This document shows positions 5,582 through 11,711 of a stretch of DNA of 11,711 nt, piece by piece. A program made the position numbers and the translations under genes. The DNA is from Clostridiales bacterium. Lineage in GTDB: Bacteria > Bacillota > Clostridia > Lachnospirales > WQUN01. How positions within the stretch are numbered: the first letter of the stretch is position 1; each line of letters starts with the position of its first letter. The stretch lies in the NCBI GenBank assembly GCA_031269415.1, contig JAISZF010000116.1, positions 1 to 11,711 of the forward strand, read 5' to 3'. The notes beneath the pieces were generated by a model. The model was not told the origin of the DNA and made no database searches. It worked only from the letters and a program-made list of their open reading frames with translations.

Positions 5582-7044
5582 AAGCGTTGAAGCGCATAGT
5601 GAAGATTATACTCTTTTTAATCGTGGCGGCGGGTATTGGTTACGCGGTGTATATGAGCTATACCCAACCGCTGGCCGTAAACGCGATTATGCTGGAGCCG
5701 AGGGAAGCGCGTCTGACCTTCACCGAAAGCGGCGTGGTGGATTACGAGGATCGCGTCTACGTATACCCGCCCGTCGGCGGGAAAGTGCTTGAGATAAACG
5801 TGGAACCGGGGCAAACGGTAAAAGCGGGCGACGCGATTTGCATGATAGACATGTCGGACGTGGATTTCGCCATAGACGAGGCCAACGCCCAGATACAGAG
5901 CCTTGAGGCCCAGATACGCAATCTGGATACGGAGCGCCAGCGATCTAACGACTCGCTCGCCGTCCAGAAGAACAACCTGGCCATGGAACTGCAGAAGCTG
6001 AACGCTCAGGAGAACAGCGCGAATATAACTGTGGAGCAGCAGCGGGAAACACAGAACCAGCAGATAGAGCTGCAGAATAAGATCATCGCTCAAAATCTGG
6101 CGGATATCGAGCGGATGGAAGTTGAGTTCAATAACACGACCCAAATCCTCTATGACAACGGCCAGTTGCCGCGCGTCGAGTACGACGCCGCCCAAGAAGC
6201 CATTGATAAAGTGAAAGAGCAGTATGAACAGAACCTGCAGCAGTTGGAGATAATTAAAACCGGGGAGGCGACGGCTGACCCGGAGTATTACAACGCCGCA
6301 AGGGCGGCGATACAGGAGCAGATCAACGGAATAGATAACAGTCTGTCCCAAGACTATACATCCGCTATGAAGGACTACTACAGCGCGCAGATCGCGGCGG
6401 CCAACGTCAGCGTCGAACGGCTGAGGCACTCAAACGAAAACGCGGTGGTAACATCCGGCGCCGAGGGCGTTATTACTGATTTGCCCGTTTCCAAGTCCAA
6501 CGTGGCTTCCGGCGCGGCGTATCTGGCTGAAATCGCTGTGGGGCGCAGCCTGGTTATGGTTTATGTTTCCACCAATGATATTAATACGGTGAAAATCGAT
6601 CAGGAGGTGGATCTGATACTGCGCCGCCGAGAGGGCGACGAAACATATCAGGGCAAGGTAGTAAAGATAGACGATAAGGCGGAAGTTAAAGTCTCCTCGC
6701 TGGGCATGGAGGAACGCAAGGTTAAGGTATATGTGGAGCCGGCCTCACACCGCGAGCTGTTTCAACAAGGTTACGACGTGGACGTGCGTTTCCTTGTGTA
6801 TAAAAAAGACAACGCCTTGATATTGCCCAAGACAGCCGTGTTTAAGGACGGCGAAACCGATCGCGTCTGGGAGATTTCCGACGGGGTTTTAAAGAAGACC
6901 GACGTGATAAAGGGCATGGAGTTTACCAACGATGTCGTGATTGAAGGCGGGCTTTCCGCCGGCAGCGAGGTTATAAGCGATTCCACGCTTAAAGAGTTGG
7001 TCGAGGGGGTTAAGGTGACGACCGGGGCCCAAACGGCTAACTAG
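5578..7044 (+). CDS. HlyD/MacA-type membrane-fusion (adaptor) protein
   Basis: A 488-residue adaptor anchored by one N-terminal span (about 7-26) and otherwise outside the membrane, expected to dock on the FtsX-type permease. The first lipoyl half-motif is GKVLEINVEPGQTVKAGDAIC (68-88). Residues about 95-285 form a Gln/Glu/Asn-rich coiled coil interrupted near 190-205 and 230-240. The second lipoyl half is AVVTSGAEGVITDLPVSKSNV (289-309), followed by a beta-barrel region (about 320-405) and a C-terminal membrane-proximal domain (to 488). Length is somewhat above typical MacA because of the long coiled coil. The start overlaps the permease stop (ATGA) with AAAGGAGAG upstream, so coupling is tight. 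No outer-membrane channel gene is present, as expected in a single-membrane bacterium where such adaptors act as extracytoplasmic partners, as in YknXYZ of Bacillus. No terminator is seen after it, so read-through into the next unit is likely. Confidence 0.92.
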   Translation: MKALKRIVKIILFLIVAAGIGYAVYMSYTQPLAVNAIMLEPREARLTFTESGVVDYEDRVYVYPPVGGKVLEINVEPGQTVKAGDAICMIDMSDVDFAIDEANAQIQSLEAQIRNLDTERQRSNDSLAVQKNNLAMELQKLNAQENSANITVEQQRETQNQQIELQNKIIAQNLADIERMEVEFNNTTQILYDNGQLPRVEYDAAQEAIDKVKEQYEQNLQQLEIIKTGEATADPEYYNAARAAIQEQINGIDNSLSQDYTSAMKDYYSAQIAAANVSVERLRHSNENAVVTSGAEGVITDLPVSKSNVASGAAYLAEIAVGRSLVMVYVSTNDINTVKIDQEVDLILRRREGDETYQGKVVKIDDKAEVKVSSLGMEERKVKVYVEPASHRELFQQGYDVDVRFLVYKKDNALILPKTAVFKDGETDRVWEISDGVLKKTDVIKGMEFTNDVVIEGGLSAGSEVISDSTLKELVEGVKVTTGAQTAN

Positions 7045-7047
7045 AGA

Positions 7048-7076
7048 TTGACCCGCGGGGATCCGTGTGATATACT
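7048..7076 (+). promoter_or_regulatory. strong sigma-A promoter of the DUF6106-lepB-DUF1858 unit
   Basis: TTGACC (7048-7053), 17-bp spacer, TATACT (7071-7076), preceded by TGa, giving an extended -10. The match is 5 of 6 at each box. Predicted transcription start is near 7083, with a leader of about 18 nt carrying the GGGGGTGA ribosome site of the GTG start at 7101. An 8-bp palindrome CCCGCGGG (7052-7059) lies at the -35/spacer junction. It begins 4 nt after the adaptor gene stop. Confidence 0.65.
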
Positions 7077-7100
7077 GATTTTGCTCAGGGGGGTGATTTA

Positions 7101-7616
7101 GTGGGTGACGTTTTTAAAGAGCAGTTGGTAAGGAAGTCCGCATCCACGAGGGATACGGCAATGCGTTTCGGTATTGTGGCGCTCGCGGTTATCGTTATAT
7201 TCATTTGCTTAAACATACCGGTACTTCAGCCGTTTGTGATTTTTATCGCCGTAGGCGTGGGTTTCGGAGCGTATGTCTTAATCTCCCGGCTCAATATAGA
7301 GTATGAGTATGTCTATACTAACGGCGAGCTGGATATAGACGTCATATACAACAGAAACAGCCGTAAACGGCTGTTTACCTTTACGGTTAAGGACATCGAG
7401 ATTATGGCGCATGTTCAGGATACCGCCCATACTCGTGAAATGTCAAATGTCACGGAGACGAAAGACTGTTCCAGCGGCGTCGTGGGGCCGAATACTTACG
7501 CGTTTGTCGCTCCGTACAAGGGCAAACGATTGAAGGTAATTATAGAACCCAACGAAACCATGTTCAAAGCGTTTTCGACGGTTCTCACCCCGCGCAAGCT
7601 TTTTAAAAAATTGTAG
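7101..7616 (+). CDS. DUF6106-type two-span membrane protein
   Basis: A 171-residue protein of unknown function that I recognise as the DUF6106 type common in Clostridia. The N-terminal 20 residues are polar (MGDVFKEQLVRKSASTRDTA), two adjacent membrane spans lie at about 22-39 and 42-62, and a soluble, probably cytoplasmic, beta-rich domain follows: YEYVYTNGELDIDVIYNRNSRKRLFTF (68-94), a variable stretch with a single Cys123 (KDCSSG), and a final RLKVIIEPNETMFKAFSTVL segment. The domain recalls small PH-like folds on membrane proteins, but this is only an impression. GTG is the start because the ribosome site GGGGGTGA fits and MGDVFKEQLVRK is the expected opening. It leads a unit with signal peptidase I 21 nt downstream. 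A perfect 9-bp hairpin lies inside the gene at 7355-7376. Confidence 0.8.
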   Translation: MGDVFKEQLVRKSASTRDTAMRFGIVALAVIVIFICLNIPVLQPFVIFIAVGVGFGAYVLISRLNIEYEYVYTNGELDIDVIYNRNSRKRLFTFTVKDIEIMAHVQDTAHTREMSNVTETKDCSSGVVGPNTYAFVAPYKGKRLKVIIEPNETMFKAFSTVLTPRKLFKKL

Positions 7617-7637
7617 TTCTCAGAAATCAGGTGTAAA

Positions 7638-8183
7638 ATGCAGGAAGCTGATAAGCAGGAAATCATTAAAGAAGTAATCAGTTGGACCAAGACCATTGTC
7701 GCCGCCGTCGTGTTCGCGCTGTGCATCACGCAATTCGTTATAGTTAACGCGAAAGTCCCCACCGGCTCCATGATGGATAATATAATGCCGAACGATCGCA
7801 TAGTGGCGTTCCGTTTGTCGTATATTAATTCAGAGCCGGAACGGTTTGATATTGTTGTTTTCTATTTCCCCGACGATCGTAAAGATTTATACGTGAAGCG
7901 CGTAATCGGTCTGCCGGGCGAAACCGTCACAATCCGGGCGGGAAAGGTCTACATCAATGACGATCCGGTTCCTCTGGACGATTCGTTCGTGCGTACCAAG
8001 CCCTACGAGGAGGATTTCGGCCCGGTAACCGTACCGGAAGACTCATACTTCATGATGGGCGACAACCGCAACAATTCCGCGGATTCCCGGGTATGGATCA
8101 ACAAGTATGTCGTCAAAAAAGATATACTTGGTAAAGTGCTGTTCAGGTACTTCCCCAATTTTAGAATTTTATATAACACATAA
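7638..8183 (+). CDS. lepB: type I signal peptidase
   Basis: A 181-residue membrane-bound serine protease that removes signal peptides from secreted proteins on the outer face of the membrane. It has one N-terminal span (about 19-37), as in the SipS-type enzymes of Gram-positive bacteria. The catalytic Ser44 lies in VPTGSMMDNI just after the span, and the general base Lys87 in YVKRVIGLPGE. The conserved boxes FDIVVFYFPDD (70-80) and YFMMGDNRNNSADSR (137-151) are present, and the protein ends with a hydrophobic beta segment (FRYFPNFRI). Ser-Gly-Ser-Met of the family is Thr-Gly-Ser-Met here, a permitted variant. The length is normal. An AGGTG ribosome site stands before the ATG. It is the middle gene of a three-gene unit with the DUF6106 protein and the DUF1858 protein. 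Confidence 0.95.
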   Translation: MQEADKQEIIKEVISWTKTIVAAVVFALCITQFVIVNAKVPTGSMMDNIMPNDRIVAFRLSYINSEPERFDIVVFYFPDDRKDLYVKRVIGLPGETVTIRAGKVYINDDPVPLDDSFVRTKPYEEDFGPVTVPEDSYFMMGDNRNNSADSRVWINKYVVKKDILGKVLFRYFPNFRILYNT

Positions 8184-8200
8184 TGAAAGGATGAGGGTAA

Positions 8201-8419
8201 ATGGCAAAGGTTTCAAAAGACATGATAATTAAGGATATCCTGTCGGTTGACAAGGGCGTGGTTCCGATTCTGCTCCAGACCGGCATGCACTGCCTGGGTT
8301 GCCCGTCGGCTCAAATGGAAACATTGGAGGACGCGGGCATGGTTCACGGCATGGACGACGCGGAGATCGACGGGTTGGTGGATTCCATCAACGATTATTT
8401 GGAAAGTGTTTCGGCGTAA
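8201..8419 (+). CDS. DUF1858 domain protein (redox-disulfide, CxxC)
   Basis: A 72-residue cytoplasmic protein consisting of a single DUF1858 domain, also described as a hybrid-cluster-protein-associated redox disulfide domain. The signature is Cys31-Leu-Gly-Cys34 in TGMHCLGCPSAQMETLEDAG, preceded by the DMIIKDILSVDKGVVPILLQ helix. The two cysteines are expected to form a reversible disulfide or bind a metal or cluster; the actual partner is not known for most members. It starts 17 nt after the signal peptidase gene, with AGGATGAGGG upstream of the ATG, and is the last gene before a strong terminator. It is a stand-alone domain in anaerobes, so a redox role is an inference from the family. An overlapping open frame at 8247-8465 lacks any signature and is a shadow. 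Confidence 0.9.
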   Translation: MAKVSKDMIIKDILSVDKGVVPILLQTGMHCLGCPSAQMETLEDAGMVHGMDDAEIDGLVDSINDYLESVSA

Positions 8420-8432
8420 GGCAGCGAGATTT

Positions 8433-8463
8433 AAAGGACAAGGATTAAATCCTTGTCCTTTTT
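8433..8463 (+). terminator. intrinsic terminator of the DUF6106-lepB-DUF1858 unit
   Basis: A perfect 13-bp stem (8433-8445 with 8449-8461), a 3-nt loop and a T-run at 8459-8463. It begins 14 nt after the DUF1858 stop codon and points rightwards. Confidence 0.9.
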
Positions 8464-8541
8464 AGCTGCTTTTTTCGCGCGGCGTATGTGGCCGCGATCA
8501 CGTTCACCCTCCGTCACGCCGCCTTACAACAGCGTCCTTAG

Positions 8542-8739
8542 CATTTTCTAGGAAAGAATTTGTTATGGAAGTGTGAATTATTGTCGCTGAATCGAACCAG
8601 CATGTATTACGTCAATGCGCCGCCATCAGAGCGCGAGCTGACTATCAAGCGATTTATTGATGAAATCTATACTGAGTTGCCGTTTTATGGTTGCAGGAGA
8701 ATTTCGCATGAGATATTTACAAGGCAAGTCATGGCGGTG
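8542..8739 (+). pseudogene. remnant of an IS3-family transposase (OrfB N-terminal part)
   Basis: The frame from 8542 encodes KCELLSLNRTSMYYVNAP, then SERELTIKRFIDEIYTELPFYGCRRISHEIF, which is the helix-turn-helix region (HTH_21) near the start of IS3/IS150-type OrfB transposases. Family members read CELLGISRSSYYY, then LIDEIYTEHPFYGSRR. About 55 of the usual 270-290 residues survive. The DDE catalytic core, OrfA, and both inverted repeats are missing. A TAG at 8539-8541 closes the frame upstream and no start with a ribosome site is seen; TTG at 8560 is the only candidate. It cannot encode an active transposase. The 78 bases between the preceding terminator and this fragment hold nothing I can identify. 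Confidence 0.8.
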
Positions 8740-8952
8740 TTGTGCCTTTCAATTAACTGTTTGGGTATCAGTTTGCTGCTCAGCACTTTCTGGCTCACTG
8801 TGCTCAGCGGATCGTCCTTTTTGGCGCTGCTGCCCACTCGTGTTGTACAGAACTTGATTATGATTCCTGCGCAATTTATTGCGCTCCGTTTGATTAAGAT
8901 TCCGATTGGCGTTTACATGGATAAGGTCAAAATTTACGCGTCAAATAGTTGA
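8740..8952 (+). pseudogene. folT: C-terminal remnant of a FolT-like ECF transporter S component
   Basis: In the same open frame as the transposase remnant, the sequence turns into a hydrophobic stretch: FWLTVLSGSSFLALLPTRVVQNLIMIPAQFIAL. This resembles the last loop and membrane helix of folate-family ECF substrate-binding components, which typically show NTLWL, then FLALLPxRxxKNLIMIPI. About 50-70 residues, the last third of a protein of roughly 170-180, are present. The first helices are gone, apparently lost where the IS3 remnant now abuts. The stop is followed 16 nt later by a good terminator, as expected at the true end of a gene. It is very unlikely to bind substrate. The FolT label rests on recalled family pattern, and another ECF S component is possible. 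Confidence 0.55.
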
Positions 8953-8968
8953 AAGCTTTCAAAACAAG

Positions 8969-9001
8969 AATCCCTTGGGCGTGGTTCCCAAGGGATTTTT
9001 T
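8969..9001. terminator. terminator between converging genes, probably bidirectional
   Basis: An 11-bp perfect stem AATCCCTTGGG (8969-8979) with CCCAAGGGATT (8987-8997), a 7-nt loop, and a T-run at 8996-9001 on the plus strand. It ends the folT remnant. Read leftwards it starts directly after the Na/Pi transporter stop and is followed by CTTGTTTTG, a weaker U-rich tail. Confidence 0.85.
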
Positions 9002-10782
9002 CACACGAATTTCTTAAGCCGGTATTTCTTCCTAAAGACCTCAAACGACGCCATAAATTCCGAATTGTCCGCGCTTTTGAATTCGGACATATACAAATGC
9101 CCTGTCATGGATTGCTGATCCGATTGTATGAGAGACAGAGCCAGGTTAGAGCAATGATCCGATATACGTTCAAAATTCACCATGATATCCGACCAGACAA
9201 ATCCTGTTTCAATCGCGCAGTCCCCATTCTGCAGGCGTTTGATATGCCGGGAGCGCACGCTGTGAACCAATTCGTCCACTACCTGCTCCATAGGTTCAAT
9301 CTGCCTGGCTAATTTGAGGTCACGATCAATGAAAGCGCGTTGTGTCATGTCCACAACCTCGCGCAAAGCTGATTTCACGACTTTGAGATCCTCGAGCGCC
9401 GGCGGTGAGAATTCAATACCCCTGTCATTCAGTTCCTGCGCGCTTTCAAGTAAATTCAGGCCGTGATCCCCCAGTCGCTCCAAATCGCCTATCGCGTGAA
9501 GCATTCGGGAAACCTCCCAACTATCCGCGTCGGAGAGTTCCCTCGATGAGAGTTTTACCAGGTACGTGCCCAGTTTGTCCTCATATGAGTCAAGCATTTG
9601 CTCGTTATCGCGCAGTTTCTTCGCGACCTTCTCATCAAATCTCTCAAACAGCGACAATGAGTACAGAACCGCGTCATGCGCGATCCCGCACATCTTGCCG
9701 GCTAAGTCATGGCATTGGACTATGGCGAAGCCCGGCGTGTTCAGCAGACGTTCGTCCAGAAAAGCGTACGCCTGAGTCTCGCTTACTTTTTCCCGTACCA
9801 TTAGCAGCGCCAGTTTTTCCAAAACATTCGCGAACGGGAATAATGCGGCGGTGACGGTTACATTAAACAGGCTATGTATAATGGCAATACCCAACGGGCT
9901 TATTTGATCGTCAAGAAAGTCAAACCTGAACATGGCGTTTAAACCATATATAATTATCATGTAACAGATTGTGCCGATAGTATTAAAGCAGATGTGTACT
10001 GCGGCTACCCTTTTCGCGTTTTTATTTGCGCCTATGCTTGAAATGGCGGCGGTGATGCAAGTACCTATATTCTGCCCCATAACGATGGGTATCGCTACTC
10101 CGTACTGAATGCCGACGGTCGCGGCGAACGACTGGAGCAACCCTACCGAAGCCGACGAACTCTGTATGATACCCGTAAACACAGCCCCGGCTAAAACACC
10201 CAATAAAGGATTGCTGAACGCGGTGAGTATCCTGGTAAAACCCGGATCATCCTTCAGCCCGGCGACGGAATCGCTCATAACAGTCATACCAAACATAAGA
10301 ACAGCGAACCCTAAGAATATATTCCCTGTGTTCTTGCGCTTCTCCGCCTTTGATGACATTATCATAATAATACCGACAGCGGCTATTATAGGCGCGAAAC
10401 TTTCCGGCTTAAGCAATCTGATGAATATATTATTGCTTTGAATCCCTATTGAAGACAATAGCCAGGCCGTGATCGTCGTGCCGATATTAGCGCCCATAAT
10501 AACGCTCACCGATTGGTGCAGTTGCATAATCCCGGAATTAACAAGGCCAACCAGCATTACCGTTGTGGCGGACGACGACTGAATAACGCAAGTAATACCC
10601 GCTCCCAACGCCATGCCTTTCAGCCTGCTGGACGTTGCCCTTTTCAATATGCGTTCCAGCTTGCCGCCCGCCATTTTTTCCAATCCGACCGACATGACAA
10701 TCATACCGTACAGGAATAAGGCCATACCGCCGAAAAGTCTGGTAAACTCTAGAATACCTATAAACTCATCCCCTCGGAACAC
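9001..10782 (-). CDS. Na/Pi cotransporter family protein with PhoU-like domain
   Basis: A 593-residue membrane protein of the NptA/PNaS family that should import phosphate with sodium. The membrane part (about 12-325) carries two inverted-repeat halves, each with the QSSSA signature (68-72 in CVIQSSSATTVM; 207-211 in IIQSSSASVGLL) and each followed by a GANIGTTITA or GQNIGTCITA motif. Residues about 345-560 form a cytoplasmic PhoU-like helical domain with the two metal-type motifs DLERLGDHGLNL (433-444) and FERISDHCSNL (537-547). Length is normal for the fused form. The GTG at 10782 is the first start in the frame, but it lies only about 10 nt from the predicted transcript start. The best ribosome site (GAGGGG, 10775-10770) lies inside this reading frame, 8 nt before an ATA codon at 10761-10759, so the true start is uncertain. 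It follows a PstS-like gene on the same strand. Confidence 0.92.
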   Translation of the reverse strand: MFRGDEFIGILEFTRLFGGMALFLYGMIVMSVGLEKMAGGKLERILKRATSSRLKGMALGAGITCVIQSSSATTVMLVGLVNSGIMQLHQSVSVIMGANIGTTITAWLLSSIGIQSNNIFIRLLKPESFAPIIAAVGIIMIMSSKAEKRKNTGNIFLGFAVLMFGMTVMSDSVAGLKDDPGFTRILTAFSNPLLGVLAGAVFTGIIQSSSASVGLLQSFAATVGIQYGVAIPIVMGQNIGTCITAAISSIGANKNAKRVAAVHICFNTIGTICYMIIIYGLNAMFRFDFLDDQISPLGIAIIHSLFNVTVTAALFPFANVLEKLALLMVREKVSETQAYAFLDERLLNTPGFAIVQCHDLAGKMCGIAHDAVLYSLSLFERFDEKVAKKLRDNEQMLDSYEDKLGTYLVKLSSRELSDADSWEVSRMLHAIGDLERLGDHGLNLLESAQELNDRGIEFSPPALEDLKVVKSALREVVDMTQRAFIDRDLKLARQIEPMEQVVDELVHSVRSRHIKRLQNGDCAIETGFVWSDIMVNFERISDHCSNLALSLIQSDQQSMTGHLYMSEFKSADNSEFMASFEVFRKKYRLKKFV

Positions 10783-10798
10783 ATTTATGTATGACCTT

Positions 10799-10827
10799 AT
10801 AATATCATTGCCGCTTTATTAATTCAA
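10799..10827 (-). promoter_or_regulatory. extended -10 promoter of the Na/Pi transporter gene
   Basis: Minus strand: TTGAAT (10827-10822), 17-bp spacer, TATTAT (10804-10799) preceded by TGa. The predicted start of transcription is near 10792. It lies between the terminator of the PstS-like gene and the transporter, so the two can be transcribed separately. No pair of PhoP-type repeats was recognised. Confidence 0.6.
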
Positions 10828-10845
10828 TGGGAACGCGGGAAACAG

Positions 10846-10872
10846 AAAAAAGGCGCGGATTACGCGTCTTCT
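10846..10872 (-). terminator. intrinsic terminator of the PstS-like gene
   Basis: Read leftwards: a CGCG/CGCG core stem with a 5-nt loop (10858-10862), one mismatch, then a further 4-5 pairs including G-U, running into six U (10851-10846). It starts 34 nt after the PstS-like stop codon. The stem is imperfect, so strength is uncertain. Confidence 0.6.
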
Positions 10873-10906
10873 CATGTGGTTCCGTTCCATTCGCGATATC
10901 ATTTTA

Positions 10907-11711
10907 TCAATTGATGCTAGAGTATCCCTCAGCGTCGACCAGCGCCCTGCCTTCCGCGGATTGCAGCCAGCGGAACATGAGCCGTTCGGGGCTGTCCGAG
11001 GCGGCGTTGTCGCGGATAACCGCGTAAAAGTCATTTCCAAGGGGATAATCCCCTCTTGAGATGCTCTCGGTATCAGGGAAAACCCCCTCTACCGAAATGA
11101 GCTTAACGTTCGGGTCGCTTCTCATGGTTGTGACAAAATAATAGGCGTTATATCCGATTGAACTCGGCCCGTTGTCATAGTCGGCGATCGCGTTGAACAT
11201 CGTGTCCATGCTGTCAAAAATAAAAAGGCTCTCGAGGGCGGATAGCATCGGTGTATCGTGCATGACAAGTTTTTTCATAAGCGTCTGGCTGCCCGCTGTT
11301 TCATTGCGCTGGAACGCCGCGATCTCCATGTCCTCACCGCCGACGTCCTTCCAATTTGTGATCTTTCCCGAATAGATATCCACGATCTGTTCTACGGTCA
11401 GACTGTCAATGGGGTTTTGGGTGTTAACCATGAACGCCAGGGCGTCACGGCCTATCGGCGCTGTCTCAAGACCAAACGTCGAATCTTTCATATAGTCGGC
11501 GATCTGCTCGTCCTTTTCCATGACTAAGAGTATGTCGGCTTCCTGGTCTACCAGACGTTTATATGATTCATATGTACGGTTGAATTCCGCGTATTGCGCG
11601 CATTCAGCACGATCCTTTCCCATTAAAACGGCGGCCGCGGCTTCTCCCAGCGGAATCATCGCTGTGGAGCCGTCTACCCTTGGATACTCGTCCTCGCTGA
11701 GCTTTAAGCCT
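10907..11711 (-). CDS. pstS: PstS-like phosphate-binding protein, 5' end off the window
   Basis: A partial gene; about 267 residues are visible and the reading frame is open to the window edge. It matches the PstS-type periplasmic binding fold that captures phosphate for an ABC importer. Visible landmarks are YPRVDGSTAMIPLGEAAAA at the start, where the DGSTA loop usually contacts phosphate; GRDALAFMVNTQNPIDSLT; QIVDIYSGKITNWKDVGGED; FQRNETAGSQTLMKKLVM; and PSSIGYNAYYFV near the hinge return. It ends WLQSAEGRALVDAEGYSSIN. The signal peptide and lipobox, expected at the N-terminus of a Gram-positive member, are not in the window. The in-frame ATG at 11659 is internal, because homology continues upstream of it to position 11711. 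A terminator follows, then a Na/Pi cotransporter, which supports a phosphate role. Other solutes bound by PstS-like relatives cannot be excluded. Confidence 0.9.
   Translation of the reverse strand, partial: GLKLSEDEYPRVDGSTAMIPLGEAAAAVLMGKDRAECAQYAEFNRTYESYKRLVDQEADILLVMEKDEQIADYMKDSTFGLETAPIGRDALAFMVNTQNPIDSLTVEQIVDIYSGKITNWKDVGGEDMEIAAFQRNETAGSQTLMKKLVMHDTPMLSALESLFIFDSMDTMFNAIADYDNGPSSIGYNAYYFVTTMRSDPNVKLISVEGVFPDTESISRGDYPLGNDFYAVIRDNAASDSPERLMFRWLQSAEGRALVDAEGYSSIN

Noticed and set aside
5617..6429. 270-residue minus-strand open frame
   Set aside because: It is antisense to the coiled-coil adaptor gene. The Leu/Val/Arg-rich translation is what Gln/Glu-rich codons give on the reverse strand, and no start signal is present.
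2505..7044. Bacitracin/lantibiotic resistance (BceAB-type) exporter
   Set aside because: BceAB-type modules have a 10-TM permease with one large loop and an adjacent two-component system, and no HlyD-type adaptor. This operon has an adaptor and no sensor kinase, so it fits the MacB/YknXYZ type better.
8247..8465. 72-residue Trp/Arg-rich frame overlapping the DUF1858 gene
   Set aside because: It is the DUF1858 gene read in another frame and runs into the terminator stem.
8464..8541. Inverted repeat or OrfA remnant of the IS3 element
   Set aside because: No terminal repeat, direct repeat or OrfA-like coiled coil could be read in any frame.
9405..9854. 149-residue plus-strand open frame
   Set aside because: Antisense to the PhoU-like domain of the Na/Pi transporter, with Pro/Ser/Arg-rich shadow composition.
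1..11711. CRISPR array, tRNA, rRNA or riboswitch
   Set aside because: No regularly spaced repeats or tRNA cloverleaf signatures were seen, and the predicted leaders are all too short to hold a riboswitch.

Overview
The window looks like chromosome of a Gram-positive, low-to-mid G+C Clostridia-type bacterium, probably close to the Oscillospiraceae or related gut/anaerobe lineages. This is inferred from family content: a DUF6106-type membrane protein, a short single-span type I signal peptidase, a DUF1858 redox-disulfide protein, a Phd/YefM antitoxin, a MacB-like ABC exporter with an HlyD-type adaptor but no outer-membrane partner, and strong AGGAGG-like ribosome sites with occasional GTG starts. 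No species can be named from the sequence alone.

Layout. Positions 1-2392 are read on the minus strand: a cell-wall amidase with a long cytoplasmic N-terminus (920-2392), a bacterial PH-domain protein with a calcium-loop-like tail (418-840), a Phd/YefM antitoxin (58-360), and a promoter that fires leftwards into a gene lying off the window. A short AT-rich divergent control region (2393-2504) separates these from a three-gene plus-strand operon with overlapping stop/start codons (2505-7044): ABC ATPase, 8-TM FtsX/MacB permease and membrane-fusion adaptor. Immediately behind it, a well-formed promoter (7048-7076) opens a second plus-strand unit (7101-8419): DUF6106 protein, signal peptidase I and DUF1858 protein, closed by a strong intrinsic terminator (8433-8463).

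The stretch 8542-8952 is a gene graveyard. One open frame runs through a remnant of an IS3-family transposase and then what looks like the last third of a folate ECF transporter S component (FolT); it ends at a terminator shared with the converging gene. The right end is a minus-strand phosphate module: a PstS-like binding protein (10907-11711, start off the window) with its own terminator, followed by a Na/Pi cotransporter with a PhoU-like C-terminal domain (9001-10782) under its own promoter.

How the parts fit. The exporter and the amidase are transcribed divergently from overlapping promoters, so they may share control; FtsX-type transporters that govern wall hydrolases are known elsewhere, but the link here is only a hypothesis. 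The PstS-like and NptA-like genes plausibly serve phosphate acquisition together. I found no clear new defence or mobile system. The most unusual points are the chimeric IS3/folT frame, the in-frame G+C-rich insertion in the amidase, the methionine clusters in the permease, the calcium-loop tail on the PH protein, and the mismatch between promoter, ribosome site and start codon of the Na/Pi transporter gene.
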